Assembly (NCBI RefSeq): GCF_000424145.1
Contig: NZ_KE384140.1
Span: 47,615-111,614 of the forward strand
Direction of reading: 5' to 3'
From: Butyrivibrio sp. AC2005
GTDB taxonomy: Bacteria; Bacillota; Clostridia; Lachnospirales; Lachnospiraceae
Length of the DNA: 64,000 nucleotides
The notes beneath the pieces were generated by a model. It saw only the letters and a list, made by a program, of their open reading frames with translations. It was not told where the DNA came from and made no database searches. A program made the translations under genes and the position numbers. How positions within the stretch are numbered: position 1 is the first letter of the stretch; each line of letters begins with the position of its first letter. This document shows positions 9,526 through 18,399 of this stretch, piece by piece.

Positions 9526-9600
9526 TTGGCATGTACAAAAATTACTGTATTTTATGTCAGATTAAACGGGTACTTGAAATTCACATATTCTTCTAAAATG

Positions 9601-9651
9601 ACACTCGTAGGAACGACTGCTAAAAACGGCAGACACCTGCGAGTGTTTTTT
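9601..9651 (+). terminator. Terminator-like hairpin upstream of the importer operon
   Basis: ACACTCG (9601-9607) pairs with CGAGTGT (9640-9646), extended by AGG/CCT, with an inner CTGC/GCAG stem and a run of T at 9645-9651. It ends the esterase transcript, or could attenuate transcription into the permease gene 39 bp downstream. Confidence 0.75.
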
Positions 9652-9689
9652 ATAAGGACAAAAAAGTTCTTATATGGGAGGATAAAAAA

Positions 9690-11126
9690 GTGAAAAAGGA
9701 AAAAGTGGCGAGAATCGCCTATTATCCCTATCGAATCATTTCTGTTGCGCTTCTTGTGATCCTGTTTTTTCCGGGATTAAACGTAGCAAGAGTAAGCGGT
9801 CTTATTAACAGAAGCACATCGCTTCTTACAACAGGATTTTCCTACGGAAATTTAATATCAAACTTCGGAAGAGCTTTTAGGAAAGGCTGGGTTCTGGAGT
9901 CAACAATGAGGCTTCTCAATCTGTCCAGCCTGGCAATATGCATCGGCATCATCGCTTGTGCGGTGGGTGCGTGCCTGTCACTCGGAAACAGGAGATGCAA
10001 GTTTGCAGGAAACCTCATAAGCACAGTCGGAGCTGTGGTTTCAGCTTGCTCTATGGGAGGCATCTGGTCAGCATATTTTCAGATAGCTGCAACCACAAAG
10101 CCCTCCAAGGTTGAGCCGATGTTCCAGAACTTCTTCTATATTATGCTGATACTTCTGGTGCTTATGGTCATCGTATCGATCGCAGTTCTCTTCCTTGTCG
10201 GAAGACCTGAGAAAGATGAAAAGTTCGAGATGGAAACAAGGTTCAAACTTTTCCTGATGTTCCTTCCGTTCATAGTGCTGACCTTCGTGTTCTGCTATCT
10301 GCCTCTGTGGGGCTGGAGATATGCATTCTTCGATTACAAATCCGGAGATACGCTCAGCATGTCGAACTTCGTGGCCTTCAAGTGGTTTGCTCAGCTCGTT
10401 AGAAACAAGTCCACAACAAGAGACATTGTAAACGTTATGAAAAACACTCTTGCAATGAGCGGACTTGGAATTGCAACAAGCTGGATGCCCATGGCCTTCG
10501 CGATCTTTTTATCTGAAATTAAAAACAGCAGATTCAGAAGATTTGTACAGACCTTTACGACAATCCCCAATTTCATAAGCTGGGTTCTCGTGTTTGCAAT
10601 AGCCTTCTGTATCTTTTCAACAGACGGATTCATCAGTTCAATGATGATCAACCTTGGCATATGGACCGAGGGTAAAAACTTCCTTATGAGCGGCTCTAAC
10701 ACATGGCTGAAGATGCTTCTGTGGGGCCTGTGGAAGGGACTTGGCTGGAGCGCAATTATCTACATTGCCGGTATCTCAGGTATTGACCAGCAGCTTTACG
10801 AGGCTGCAACAGTTGACGGCGCAGGGCGTTTTCAGAAGATGTGGCATGTAACTGTTCCCGGCTTGATGCCTACCTTCTATGTTCTGCTCCTGATGGCTGT
10901 GGCAGGAATCCTGTCCAACGGAATGGATCAGTACCTGGTTTTTGAAAACTCATCAAACACAACACAGATCATGGTTCTTGATCTTTACGTTTACAAGATG
11001 GGTATCGTAAAAGGAGCTATTCCGCTTTCAACTGTAGTCGGAATGCTGAAATCAGTAATAAGCGTAACGCTTTTGTATGTAGCTAACACAATCAGTAAGG
11101 TGCTCCGCGGTGAGACCATAGTTTAA
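9690..11126 (+). CDS. ABC sugar permease, LplB type, N-terminally extended
   Basis: Membrane subunit of an oligosaccharide importer. The C-terminal ~290 residues (from FKLFLMFLPFIVL, residue ~185) match LplB/YteP-type permeases, with the ATPase-docking EAA loop EAATVDGAGRFQKMW (~370). The first ~180 residues add about four hydrophobic segments (around 15-35, 72-92, 103-125, 145-170), making it 478 residues against about 300 for usual members. The start is GTG 9690, preceded by GGGAGGAT. It pairs with the permease at 11180 and the binding protein at 12188. No ATPase is encoded in this cluster; a shared MsmX/MsmK-type ATPase such as that at 22596 is expected. Confidence 0.88.
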   Translation: MKKEKVARIAYYPYRIISVALLVILFFPGLNVARVSGLINRSTSLLTTGFSYGNLISNFGRAFRKGWVLESTMRLLNLSSLAICIGIIACAVGACLSLGNRRCKFAGNLISTVGAVVSACSMGGIWSAYFQIAATTKPSKVEPMFQNFFYIMLILLVLMVIVSIAVLFLVGRPEKDEKFEMETRFKLFLMFLPFIVLTFVFCYLPLWGWRYAFFDYKSGDTLSMSNFVAFKWFAQLVRNKSTTRDIVNVMKNTLAMSGLGIATSWMPMAFAIFLSEIKNSRFRRFVQTFTTIPNFISWVLVFAIAFCIFSTDGFISSMMINLGIWTEGKNFLMSGSNTWLKMLLWGLWKGLGWSAIIYIAGISGIDQQLYEAATVDGAGRFQKMWHVTVPGLMPTFYVLLLMAVAGILSNGMDQYLVFENSSNTTQIMVLDLYVYKMGIVKGAIPLSTVVGMLKSVISVTLLYVANTISKVLRGETIV

Positions 11127-11139
11127 GAATAAATCCTTC

Positions 11140-11166
11140 ATGCCTTCCGAAGTGTCGGATGAGGGG
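11140..11166 (+). repeat. Truncated intercistronic hairpin element (copy c)
   Basis: ATGCCTTCC followed by GAAGTGTCGGATGAGGGG: the outer ends of the element with the internal hairpins deleted. It lies between the two permease genes; the next start codon uses AAAAGGAG immediately after it. Confidence 0.65.
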
Positions 11167-11179
11167 AAAAGGAGTGAGA

Positions 11180-12157
11180 ATGAGTAGCATGGCAAGTGCG
11201 GCAAGACTCGAGGCCAGGGCCGAGAGAGAGTATGAAAAAAGACGCAGCAGGATGATGAAAAAGACACCTGGAGACATAATCTTTAACATCGTCAACTATA
11301 CAGTATTTGCGATTTTTACAATAATATGTATTTTCCCGTTTTACTATCTTTTCATAAACACGATAAGTGATAACGAGCTTGTAAGAAAAGGACTTATCAA
11401 CTTCGTTCCGAGGGGAATACATTTTGAAAACTATATAAGACTTCTTCAGGTAAACGACCTCTTTGGAGCATTCGGAATAACCCTTGCGAGAACTATAATG
11501 GGAACACTTTTCATGGTTCTTGCATCAGCCTTCGTTGGTTATCTTGTTACGAAAAAAGAGATGTGGGGAAGAAGCTTCTGGTACAGATTCCTTGTGATCA
11601 CAATGTACTTCAACGCAGGAATTATTCCCTGGTACCTGAATATGGCAATGCTTGGTCTGACCAATTCTTTCTGGGCATATATTATCCCGGGAATTGTGGC
11701 ACCCTACAACATCATCCTGGTTAAGACCTATATTGAGTCAGCAATCCCCGGAGAGCTTGAGGAGAGTGCATCCCTTGACGGAGCATCACATCTTACGATT
11801 TTCGGTACAATAATTCTTCCGCTTTCAAAGCCGATTCTTGCAACCATCGCAATTTTCGGTGCGGTTGGACACTGGAATTCCTTCCAGGATTCACTGATCC
11901 TGATGCAGTCTGCGCCTAAGCTTTACACATTACAGCACAGACTTTACATCTACCTTAATACAACAAGTAACCTGTCAGCACTCATGAGCGCCGGCAGTAC
12001 TTCCGGAATCAGTAAGAGCGTTCTCGACTCAGCGCTTAACGGAAAAGTTATTAAATACACAATAGCAATGGTAACAATCATACCGATTCTCATGGTTTAC
12101 CCTTTCATGCAGAGATACTTTGAAAAGGGAATCATGATCGGTGCAGTAAAAGGTTAA
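11180..12157 (+). CDS. ABC sugar permease, LplC/YtcP type
   Basis: 325 residues, second membrane subunit of the importer. A basic N-terminus (EYEKRRSRMMKK) leads into TM1 (~48-70); about six membrane segments follow. The EAA loop is GELEESASLDGASHL, and the conserved WNSFQDSLILM block lies near residue 245. Both match the YtcP/LplC branch of MalG-like permeases. ATG 11180 follows AAAAGGAGTGAGA; the in-frame ATG 21 bp earlier lies in the repeat element. It forms a heterodimer with the product of the gene at 9690 (established for the family). Confidence 0.9.
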   Translation: MSSMASAARLEARAEREYEKRRSRMMKKTPGDIIFNIVNYTVFAIFTIICIFPFYYLFINTISDNELVRKGLINFVPRGIHFENYIRLLQVNDLFGAFGITLARTIMGTLFMVLASAFVGYLVTKKEMWGRSFWYRFLVITMYFNAGIIPWYLNMAMLGLTNSFWAYIIPGIVAPYNIILVKTYIESAIPGELEESASLDGASHLTIFGTIILPLSKPILATIAIFGAVGHWNSFQDSLILMQSAPKLYTLQHRLYIYLNTTSNLSALMSAGSTSGISKSVLDSALNGKVIKYTIAMVTIIPILMVYPFMQRYFEKGIMIGAVKG

Positions 12158-12187
12158 CTCACCCATATGGGTATAAAGGAGGAAAGT

Positions 12188-14077
12188 ATGAAAAAGAAGG
12201 TATTATCAATCTTACTTGCATCCACTATGGCTTTTTCCATGGCGGCATGCGGAACAAGTAACCCTGCAGGAACAACAGATGCAGGTGCAGATTCAGCTGA
12301 CGCAGAGGATGCTGATGACACAGCAGATGAAGCAGGAGATGCAGAAGGCGAAGCAGAGGATGCTTCAGACGATGCAGAAAGCACAGATTCTGAGACAGAA
12401 TCAAATGATGCAGACAGCGCAGACAGCGCAGACGCAGGCGAGACATCAGGAGAACTCGAGGGAGATTTATCTGACATCATCCCTTCAGAGACAGTAACAC
12501 TTGATGTTTATGATCAGCTTGCTAACTACTCAGGCGAGCAGACAGGCTGGTTTGCAAAAGTTATGCTTGATAAGTTCAATGTTAAGCTCAACATCATCCC
12601 TGAAAATGACGGTGTCTATGACACACGTATGGAGTCAGGAAACCTCGGTGACCTTGTAATCTGGGGTAGTGATGGCGATCAGTATCAGCAGGCAGTTGAT
12701 AAGGGAATGCTCTTTGACTGGGAAGAGGATGACCTTATTAAGGAATATGGTCCTTACATCCAGGCAAACATGGGACCTGCACTTGAGAAAAATAAGGGCA
12801 TTTCATCTGATGGAAAGCTTTACGGATTTGGTTTTGATGTAACAAGATCAGCAAAGGATCCCGGATCTTTCATGTATACATGGGATCTTCGTTATGACCT
12901 TTACGACCAGATCGGTTCACCTGAAATCAAGGATCTCGATGGACTTGTAGATGTTCTTGCACAGATGAAGGAAGCCTGCCCCACAGATGATAACGGCAAT
13001 CCGACTTATGGCGTATCACTTTTCAATGACTGGGACGGCGACATGGTTATGTTCGTAAAGTCAACAGCAACAGCTTACTATGGCTATGATGAGTTCGGTC
13101 TTGGACTTTATGATTCTTCAACCCAGACCTTCCATCCTGTACTTGAGGAAAATGGTCCTTACCTTACAACTCTTAAGTTCTATAACACACTTTACCAGAA
13201 AGGCCTTCTTGATCCCGACTCACAGACACAGGGCTTCAATGGTATGCAGGAAGACTATCAGAACGGAACAGCTTTCTTAAATGTATTCAACTTCATGGGT
13301 TCCGCTCTTTACAATACACCTGATCACCTCGCTGACGGCAAGGGAATGTTCCCTGTAAAGCCCACAGATGCTACACCTATCAGATATGGTCTTAACATTT
13401 ACGGCGGAAACAGAATCTGGTCAATCGGTGCAAACACAGAGTATCCTGAGCTTTGCATGGCTATCATCAACTGGCTTTCAACTCCCGAGGGACGCATGAT
13501 TTCTGAGTATGGTCCTAAGGACGTATGCTGGTACTATGATGAAAATGGCAACACATGCTTTACAGAGACAGGTCTTGCATGCAAGACAGACATCTCAACA
13601 GAGATGGGCAACGGTTATGACGGAACCTATGATGACGGTTCATTCAAGATGAACAACTCTACATGGGCACTTGATGCTCCTAACCCTGACAGCAACGGTG
13701 AGACCTTCAACTATCGTAATTGGGCTAGCTACTCTACAGAGGCAGGCTCTGACATTGAGAAAAAGTGGAGAGAGTTCGCAGGCGCTAACACACCTGACGG
13801 ATATCTTGATAAGCAGGATTACATCCTTGCACCCGGCACAATGTACACAGGCGGCGTTCATTCAGATGAGCTCCAGGTAGTTTGGGATCAGGTTTCAACC
13901 TGCGTAAAGGACAACTCATGGAAGGCTATCTATGCTGAGTCTGATGAAGAGTTCGACAAGATTGTTGCTGACATGATCCAGCAGGCTGAGGAGTATGGCT
14001 ACGACGAGTGCATTGCTTTCCAGGAGAACGAGGCTAAGCTTCGCGCTGATGCAGAGAAGGCAGCTCTTGCAGAATAA
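12188..14077 (+). CDS. Oligosaccharide-binding lipoprotein of the importer
   Basis: 629 residues. The signal peptide MKKKVLSILLASTMAFSMAAC ends in a lipobox, so the mature protein is anchored to the membrane at Cys ~21. Residues ~25-95 are an Asp/Ala/Glu/Ser-only spacer, much longer than usual. The folded part (DVYD...GWFAK, LFNDWDGDM, WLSTPEGRM) matches LplA-type family 1 binding proteins and the paralogue at 4493. It lies directly downstream of both permeases with an AAAGGAGGAAAGT ribosome binding site. The likely ligand, xyloglucan-type oligosaccharide, is inferred from the neighbouring GH31, GH42 and GH3 enzymes. Confidence 0.9.
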   Translation: MKKKVLSILLASTMAFSMAACGTSNPAGTTDAGADSADAEDADDTADEAGDAEGEAEDASDDAESTDSETESNDADSADSADAGETSGELEGDLSDIIPSETVTLDVYDQLANYSGEQTGWFAKVMLDKFNVKLNIIPENDGVYDTRMESGNLGDLVIWGSDGDQYQQAVDKGMLFDWEEDDLIKEYGPYIQANMGPALEKNKGISSDGKLYGFGFDVTRSAKDPGSFMYTWDLRYDLYDQIGSPEIKDLDGLVDVLAQMKEACPTDDNGNPTYGVSLFNDWDGDMVMFVKSTATAYYGYDEFGLGLYDSSTQTFHPVLEENGPYLTTLKFYNTLYQKGLLDPDSQTQGFNGMQEDYQNGTAFLNVFNFMGSALYNTPDHLADGKGMFPVKPTDATPIRYGLNIYGGNRIWSIGANTEYPELCMAIINWLSTPEGRMISEYGPKDVCWYYDENGNTCFTETGLACKTDISTEMGNGYDGTYDDGSFKMNNSTWALDAPNPDSNGETFNYRNWASYSTEAGSDIEKKWREFAGANTPDGYLDKQDYILAPGTMYTGGVHSDELQVVWDQVSTCVKDNSWKAIYAESDEEFDKIVADMIQQAEEYGYDECIAFQENEAKLRADAEKAALAE

Positions 14078-14119
14078 AATTGTTAAACCCACCTCCTAAT
14101 TTTGGTGTTTAGTTGTAGG

Positions 14120-14152
14120 AAAAGCTGCGGCTTAGTTGGTCGCAGCTTTTTC
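14120..14152 (+). terminator. Rho-independent terminator
   Basis: AAAAGCTGCG (14120-14129) pairs with CGCAGCTTTT (14141-14150), followed by T residues. It ends the importer operon. Confidence 0.88.
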
Positions 14153-14156
14153 ATTT

Positions 14157-14204
14157 AAAGCCTTCCCCTTGGGGGGAAGGTGGCACGAAGTGCCGGATGA
14201 GGGG
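14157..14204 (+). repeat. Intercistronic hairpin element, short form (copy d)
   Basis: CCTTCCCC-tt-GGGGGGAAGG, then GTGGCAC-gaa-GTGCCGGATGAGGGG. This is the 48-bp minimal form without the middle palindrome. It sits after a terminator and 88 bp before the regulator gene. Confidence 0.85.
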
Positions 14205-14291
14205 ATTTTTATACATATTTAACGAATAAACAGCATCCATTGTGATAGAATGTTAATTAGCAGACTGGAAACTAATCGGAAGGAGCTCTGC

Positions 14292-16079
14292 ATGCAAACC
14301 GTACTAATTGCGGATGACGAAGAAAATATCAGAGAAGGCATAAAGCTGATAATAGACTGGGACGAGCTTGGTTTTGAAATCGCAGGCACAGCATCAAACG
14401 GCGAGGAAGCCCTCTCAGCAATAAAAAAGCTTAAACCCACACTTGTAGTGATGGACATGCAGATGCCCAAGATACACGGAATAGATGTAATAAAAAAGGC
14501 CAGGACCGAAGGTTATGACGGGTACTTCATTATATTATCGGGGTATTCCGATTTTTCCTATGCCCAGGACGCAATCAGAAACAGAGTAACCAACTATATC
14601 ACAAAGCCCATCGACGAGGATGAGCTCTACGATACGGTTAAGAAGATAAAAGAAGAAATCGACAAAAACGCCAAGGAAGGTCGCCGCTCCGGTCAGATGC
14701 GAAACAAGGCCAAGAGCGTGGTGACGAGCGAACTATTACTTGGTACATATTTTGAAAAAGATGGAGCTGAAAACATCACTCTGACTGAGGACATCAAGGA
14801 AGAGCTTGATTCGATGCACCTTCTGGCACCTTTGTATCAGGTGGTGATCCACGAGACCTATCAGTCTGGATTAAAAAAGGAGAGCCAAAAGGATTATAAA
14901 CTTACAGATTTGCTCTCGACTTTTCTTGATGAAAACAGCTTGGAAATTTTAAACGTCGAAGGCTACGACTGCATTCTTTTAAAGGGGAAGGCAGCGGTTT
15001 CGCGCTTCGAGGATTTTATATCACATTATGAAAAATCGCCGATAGAATCAGACAGCCCGCTTGATGAATTTTTCATAGCAATCGGGACTGCGGTGGATTC
15101 ACCGGTTAATATAGAGGATTCTTACGAGTCCGCCAAAAAACTTGCAGGCAGAAGGTTTTTCTGCGACGAGGGCGAGCACTTTGTAAGAGCGAAAAATGAG
15201 TGCGTAGGAGATTCCTACGGCGCTGGAAATGACAGATACAAAGACTCGTTTGGCACAGATAAAGGGAGTAAAGATATTTCTTCCGGTGAAGAAAAAGATA
15301 ATTCATCAAATTCAGATAGAACCGGAAAAGAAATTGATTCGAGCCCTGGAAGTTCCGGAAATAAAAAAGAATCGGGATCCGGAGGTTCCGGAAATAATTC
15401 AGGCAGCACGGACATCAAAGAGACGCAGCGCCGAATCACAGAAGATATTCTGGATGCTCTGATCTCCGGAAACCGAACAGCCATGATAAATTCCACCGAG
15501 GAATTGTACGATTATATAAAGGAAAACATCGCGGATAACTCGGATGCCTGCCTCTGTGCCACGGAGATTCTCCTTGGAATAAAGGACAGACTGACGAAGC
15601 AGTACCCGATGATTTCTGAGATTTTTGACACACATGCAGGGATAATCGAGTTCATAGAGGGGCGTTTTTACCTCCATGAAATCCTGCAATACATGGTCGA
15701 GACTCTGGACAAGGCGCTCGGAAAATTGCATGAGCACACTGCTTCGGAGAACATAATTGACGACATCATTTCCTATACAGACAGAAATTACGCGCAGCCA
15801 CTGACTCTTGAAGATCTGGCTTCAAGATTTGGATATAACAGCGGATATCTGGGGCGACTTTTCACCAGGACCACGGGCACCGGCTACAACTACTACCTAA
15901 ACGAATGCCGCATCGGCAAGGCCAAGGAATTCTTGTCCGAGGGTAAGTACAAGGTGTACGAGGTTGCACAGCTTGTGGGCTATAACGACGTGGACTATTT
16001 CAGTAAAAAGTTCCGCAAGCATGCCGGAATGACACCCGCAGAATTCCGCAGACAGAATAAAGATACTAACCACAATTAA
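14292..16079 (+). CDS. YesN-type response regulator with AraC DNA-binding domain
   Basis: 595 residues. The receiver domain is residues 1-~120: acidic pair DDEEN, phospho-acceptor D55 in VVMDMQMP, conserved Lys in TKPIDE. A middle region of helices is interrupted by a Ser/Gly/Asp/Lys-rich linker (about residues 315-380) that is not usual for the family. The C-terminal ~100 residues are an AraC-type double helix-turn-helix (LEDLASRFGYNSGYLGRLF and VYEVAQLVGYNDVDYFSKKFRK). It probably receives phosphate from the kinase at 6343 and controls the cluster. ATG 14292 follows CGGAAGGAG; the in-frame ATG 14250 lacks a site. Its stop codon lies at the edge of a 27-bp tandem array. Confidence 0.92.
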   Translation: MQTVLIADDEENIREGIKLIIDWDELGFEIAGTASNGEEALSAIKKLKPTLVVMDMQMPKIHGIDVIKKARTEGYDGYFIILSGYSDFSYAQDAIRNRVTNYITKPIDEDELYDTVKKIKEEIDKNAKEGRRSGQMRNKAKSVVTSELLLGTYFEKDGAENITLTEDIKEELDSMHLLAPLYQVVIHETYQSGLKKESQKDYKLTDLLSTFLDENSLEILNVEGYDCILLKGKAAVSRFEDFISHYEKSPIESDSPLDEFFIAIGTAVDSPVNIEDSYESAKKLAGRRFFCDEGEHFVRAKNECVGDSYGAGNDRYKDSFGTDKGSKDISSGEEKDNSSNSDRTGKEIDSSPGSSGNKKESGSGGSGNNSGSTDIKETQRRITEDILDALISGNRTAMINSTEELYDYIKENIADNSDACLCATEILLGIKDRLTKQYPMISEIFDTHAGIIEFIEGRFYLHEILQYMVETLDKALGKLHEHTASENIIDDIISYTDRNYAQPLTLEDLASRFGYNSGYLGRLFTRTTGTGYNYYLNECRIGKAKEFLSEGKYKVYEVAQLVGYNDVDYFSKKFRKHAGMTPAEFRRQNKDTNHN

Positions 16080-16293
16080 ATACAGCAAAGAAGAAACCAC
16101 AACTAAATACAGCAAAGAAGAAACCACAACTAAATACAGCAAAGAAGAAACCACAACTAAATACAGCAAAGAAGAAACCACAACTAAAGACAGCAAAGAA
16201 GAAACCATAATTAAAGACAGCAAAGAAGAAACCACAACTAAAGACAGCAAAGAAGAAACCATAATTAAAGACAGCGAAGATGAAACCGCACAT
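16078..16293. repeat. Tandem array, 8 x 27 bp, starting at the regulator stop codon
   Basis: Eight exact-length units of the type AAATACAGCAAAGAAGAAAC + CACAACT. Units 1-4 have TAC, units 5-8 have GAC; units 5 and 7 have ATAATT instead of ACAACT. The TAA of the response regulator gene (16077-16079) overlaps the first unit, and the gene's last 10 bases (ACCACAATT) match a unit end. In the +1 frame the array is open and would read KYSKEETTT repeated. It runs directly into element copy e. There are no unique spacers, so it is not a CRISPR. Confidence 0.95.
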
Positions 16294-16344
16294 AAAGCCT
16301 TCCCCCTGAGGGGGAAGGTGTCAGCGTAGCTGACGGATGAGGGG
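16294..16344 (+). repeat. Intercistronic hairpin element, short form (copy e)
   Basis: CCTTCCCC-ctgag-GGGGAAGG, then GTGTCAGC-gta-GCTGACGGATGAGGGG. The GH42 start codon is 16 bp downstream with its own AAAGGAGG site. Confidence 0.85.
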
Positions 16345-16359
16345 AGCAAAGGAGGCGAA

Positions 16360-18390
16360 ATGAGCTGGAATGACAATTTGAAAAAAGTACCCTACGGGGG
16401 CGACTACAATCCTGAACAATGGCCGGAGGACATCTGGGAGGAGGACATGAAACTGTTCAAGCAGGCAGGCATCGACACTGTCACGCTTAACGTTTTTTCA
16501 TGGGCATCCCTTCAGCCCTCTGAGGACGAGTACAACTTCGAAAAGCTTGATAAAATTGTAAAGCTCGTCACGGAAAACGGCATGAACATAATCATGGCAA
16601 CATCAACCGGTGCACATCCTGCCTGGATGGCAAAGCGCTACCCGGATATTCTGCGCACGGATTTTGAGGGAAGAAAAAGAAAGTTTGGCGGACGACACAA
16701 CTCTTGTCCGTCGAGCCCAACCTACCGCATGTATGCAGGAAGACTCGCAGCAAGACTTGCCGAGCACTACAAGCATCAGGAGAACATCCTCGCCTGGCAT
16801 ATCTCCAACGAGTTCGGTGGAGAGTGTTACTGTGAAAAGTGCGAGCAGGCCTTCAGAGAATGGGTCAAGGACAGATACAAAACAATAGATGAAGTAAACA
16901 AGGCGTGGAACACCTCATTCTGGGGCCATACCTTCTACGATTTTGATGAGATAGTTCTACCTAATGCGCTTTCAGAGGAGAGCGTGTGGGGCGGAAGACT
17001 TCATACAGATTTTCAGGGAATCTCCATCGATTACAGGAGATTTAATTCCGAGGCGATCCTGTCCTGCTATTGCCTTGAGAGAGATGAGATAAAAAGGATA
17101 ATTCCCGAGGCAAATGTGACAACTAACCTCATGGCATTTTTCAAACCTCTCGATTACCGCAAGTGGGCAAAGGAAATGGATTTCGTATCCTGGGATAATT
17201 ATCCGCAGCCTTCGGATTCACCTGCAAGAATCGCCATGAGCCACGACCTCATGCGAGGTGTCGGTGACGGTGCACCCTTTGCACTTATGGAGCAGACGCC
17301 AAGTGTTACAAACTGGCAGCCATATAACTCACTTAAGAGGCCTGGAGTTATGAGGCTTTGGAGCTATCAGGCCATGGCACACGGTGCTGACAGCGTGCTC
17401 TTTTTCCAGCTGAGAAGGAGCATAGGTGCTTGTGAAAAGTACCACGGAGCTGTTATTGATCACGTCGGAACAGGTAATACCAGAGTTTTCCGTGAGGTTA
17501 CGGAGCTTGGAAAAGAGCTTTGGGAAATTGGAAAAAGCTCGATTGGAATGGAAACAAAGTCTGACGTAGCAGTGATGTTTGACTGGGACAACTGGTGGGC
17601 TACAGAGCTTTCCGCAGGTCCGACCAACGACATGAACTACAAGGAAACAATTACCCAGTACTACGAGTCCCTGCGTAAGCTCAACGTAAATGTGGATATA
17701 ATTTCACAGGATTCCGATCTTGGAAAATATAAAGTTGTCATTGCACCGCTTCTTTACATGGTTAAGGATGACCTTGATCAGAGGATCCGTTCCTTTATTG
17801 AGGGCGGCGGAAGCTTTGTGACAGGTGTGTTCAGCGGTTATGTTCAGGAGAGCGATCTTGTTATAACAGGCGGATATCCTGGAAAGCTTCGCGATATCCT
17901 AGGAATCTGGGTTGAGGAGACGGACGCTTTTCCTCCTGAAAAGCACAACCATTTCAGCTATCACGGACAGAGATACTTCGCAAGAAAAATGTGCGATCTG
18001 ATACATCTTGAAGGCGCAAAAATGCTTGATGATTACGGTTATCTTGAGGACTTCTATCAGGGAATGCCGGTAATTACTTCACGGAAGCTGGGAGGCGGAA
18101 GAGCCTACTACGTTGCTACGGAGACGGATGAGGACTTCAGGGCAGTATTTTTAACAGATGTCCTTACAAAAGCAGGAGTTCACCCGCTCACCTTCACATC
18201 CAGCGAGGTTGAGGTCACCAGCAGAGAGAATGATGAGGAAAAAATCCTTTACGTCTTAAACCACGGTGACAGCGAAGGAATCTATGAACTTCATGAGGAC
18301 GGCACAGAGCTTATAAGCGGCATCGAGCTTGCCTCCGGAATGCACAGAATCGCTGCGAAGGATGTACACATAATCAAAAGACCGAAATGA
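16360..18390 (+). CDS. GH42 beta-galactosidase
   Basis: 676 residues, no signal peptide, cytoplasmic. It starts with the GH42 barrel signature YGGDYNPEQWPEDIWEEDM. The acid/base is E151 in WHISNEFGGECYC and the nucleophile is E311 in LMEQTPS. The CYCEKCEQAF stretch after the acid/base is a zinc-cysteine cluster common in GH42. Trimerisation (~400-600) and C-terminal beta domains complete the normal length. It removes terminal beta-galactose (some members remove alpha-L-arabinopyranose) from oligosaccharides. Beside an alpha-xylosidase and a beta-glucosidase this fits removal of the galactose that caps xyloglucan side chains. It lies 9 bp upstream of the GH3 gene. Confidence 0.93.
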   Translation: MSWNDNLKKVPYGGDYNPEQWPEDIWEEDMKLFKQAGIDTVTLNVFSWASLQPSEDEYNFEKLDKIVKLVTENGMNIIMATSTGAHPAWMAKRYPDILRTDFEGRKRKFGGRHNSCPSSPTYRMYAGRLAARLAEHYKHQENILAWHISNEFGGECYCEKCEQAFREWVKDRYKTIDEVNKAWNTSFWGHTFYDFDEIVLPNALSEESVWGGRLHTDFQGISIDYRRFNSEAILSCYCLERDEIKRIIPEANVTTNLMAFFKPLDYRKWAKEMDFVSWDNYPQPSDSPARIAMSHDLMRGVGDGAPFALMEQTPSVTNWQPYNSLKRPGVMRLWSYQAMAHGADSVLFFQLRRSIGACEKYHGAVIDHVGTGNTRVFREVTELGKELWEIGKSSIGMETKSDVAVMFDWDNWWATELSAGPTNDMNYKETITQYYESLRKLNVNVDIISQDSDLGKYKVVIAPLLYMVKDDLDQRIRSFIEGGGSFVTGVFSGYVQESDLVITGGYPGKLRDILGIWVEETDAFPPEKHNHFSYHGQRYFARKMCDLIHLEGAKMLDDYGYLEDFYQGMPVITSRKLGGGRAYYVATETDEDFRAVFLTDVLTKAGVHPLTFTSSEVEVTSRENDEEKILYVLNHGDSEGIYELHEDGTELISGIELASGMHRIAAKDVHIIKRPK

Positions 18391-18399
18391 GGGCAAAAC

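Noticed and set aside
15897..16376. 159-codon minus-strand open frame with repeated VVVSSLLYL
   Set aside because: It is the antisense of the 27-bp array and the regulator gene; the periodic sequence follows from the repeat and no ribosome binding site is present.
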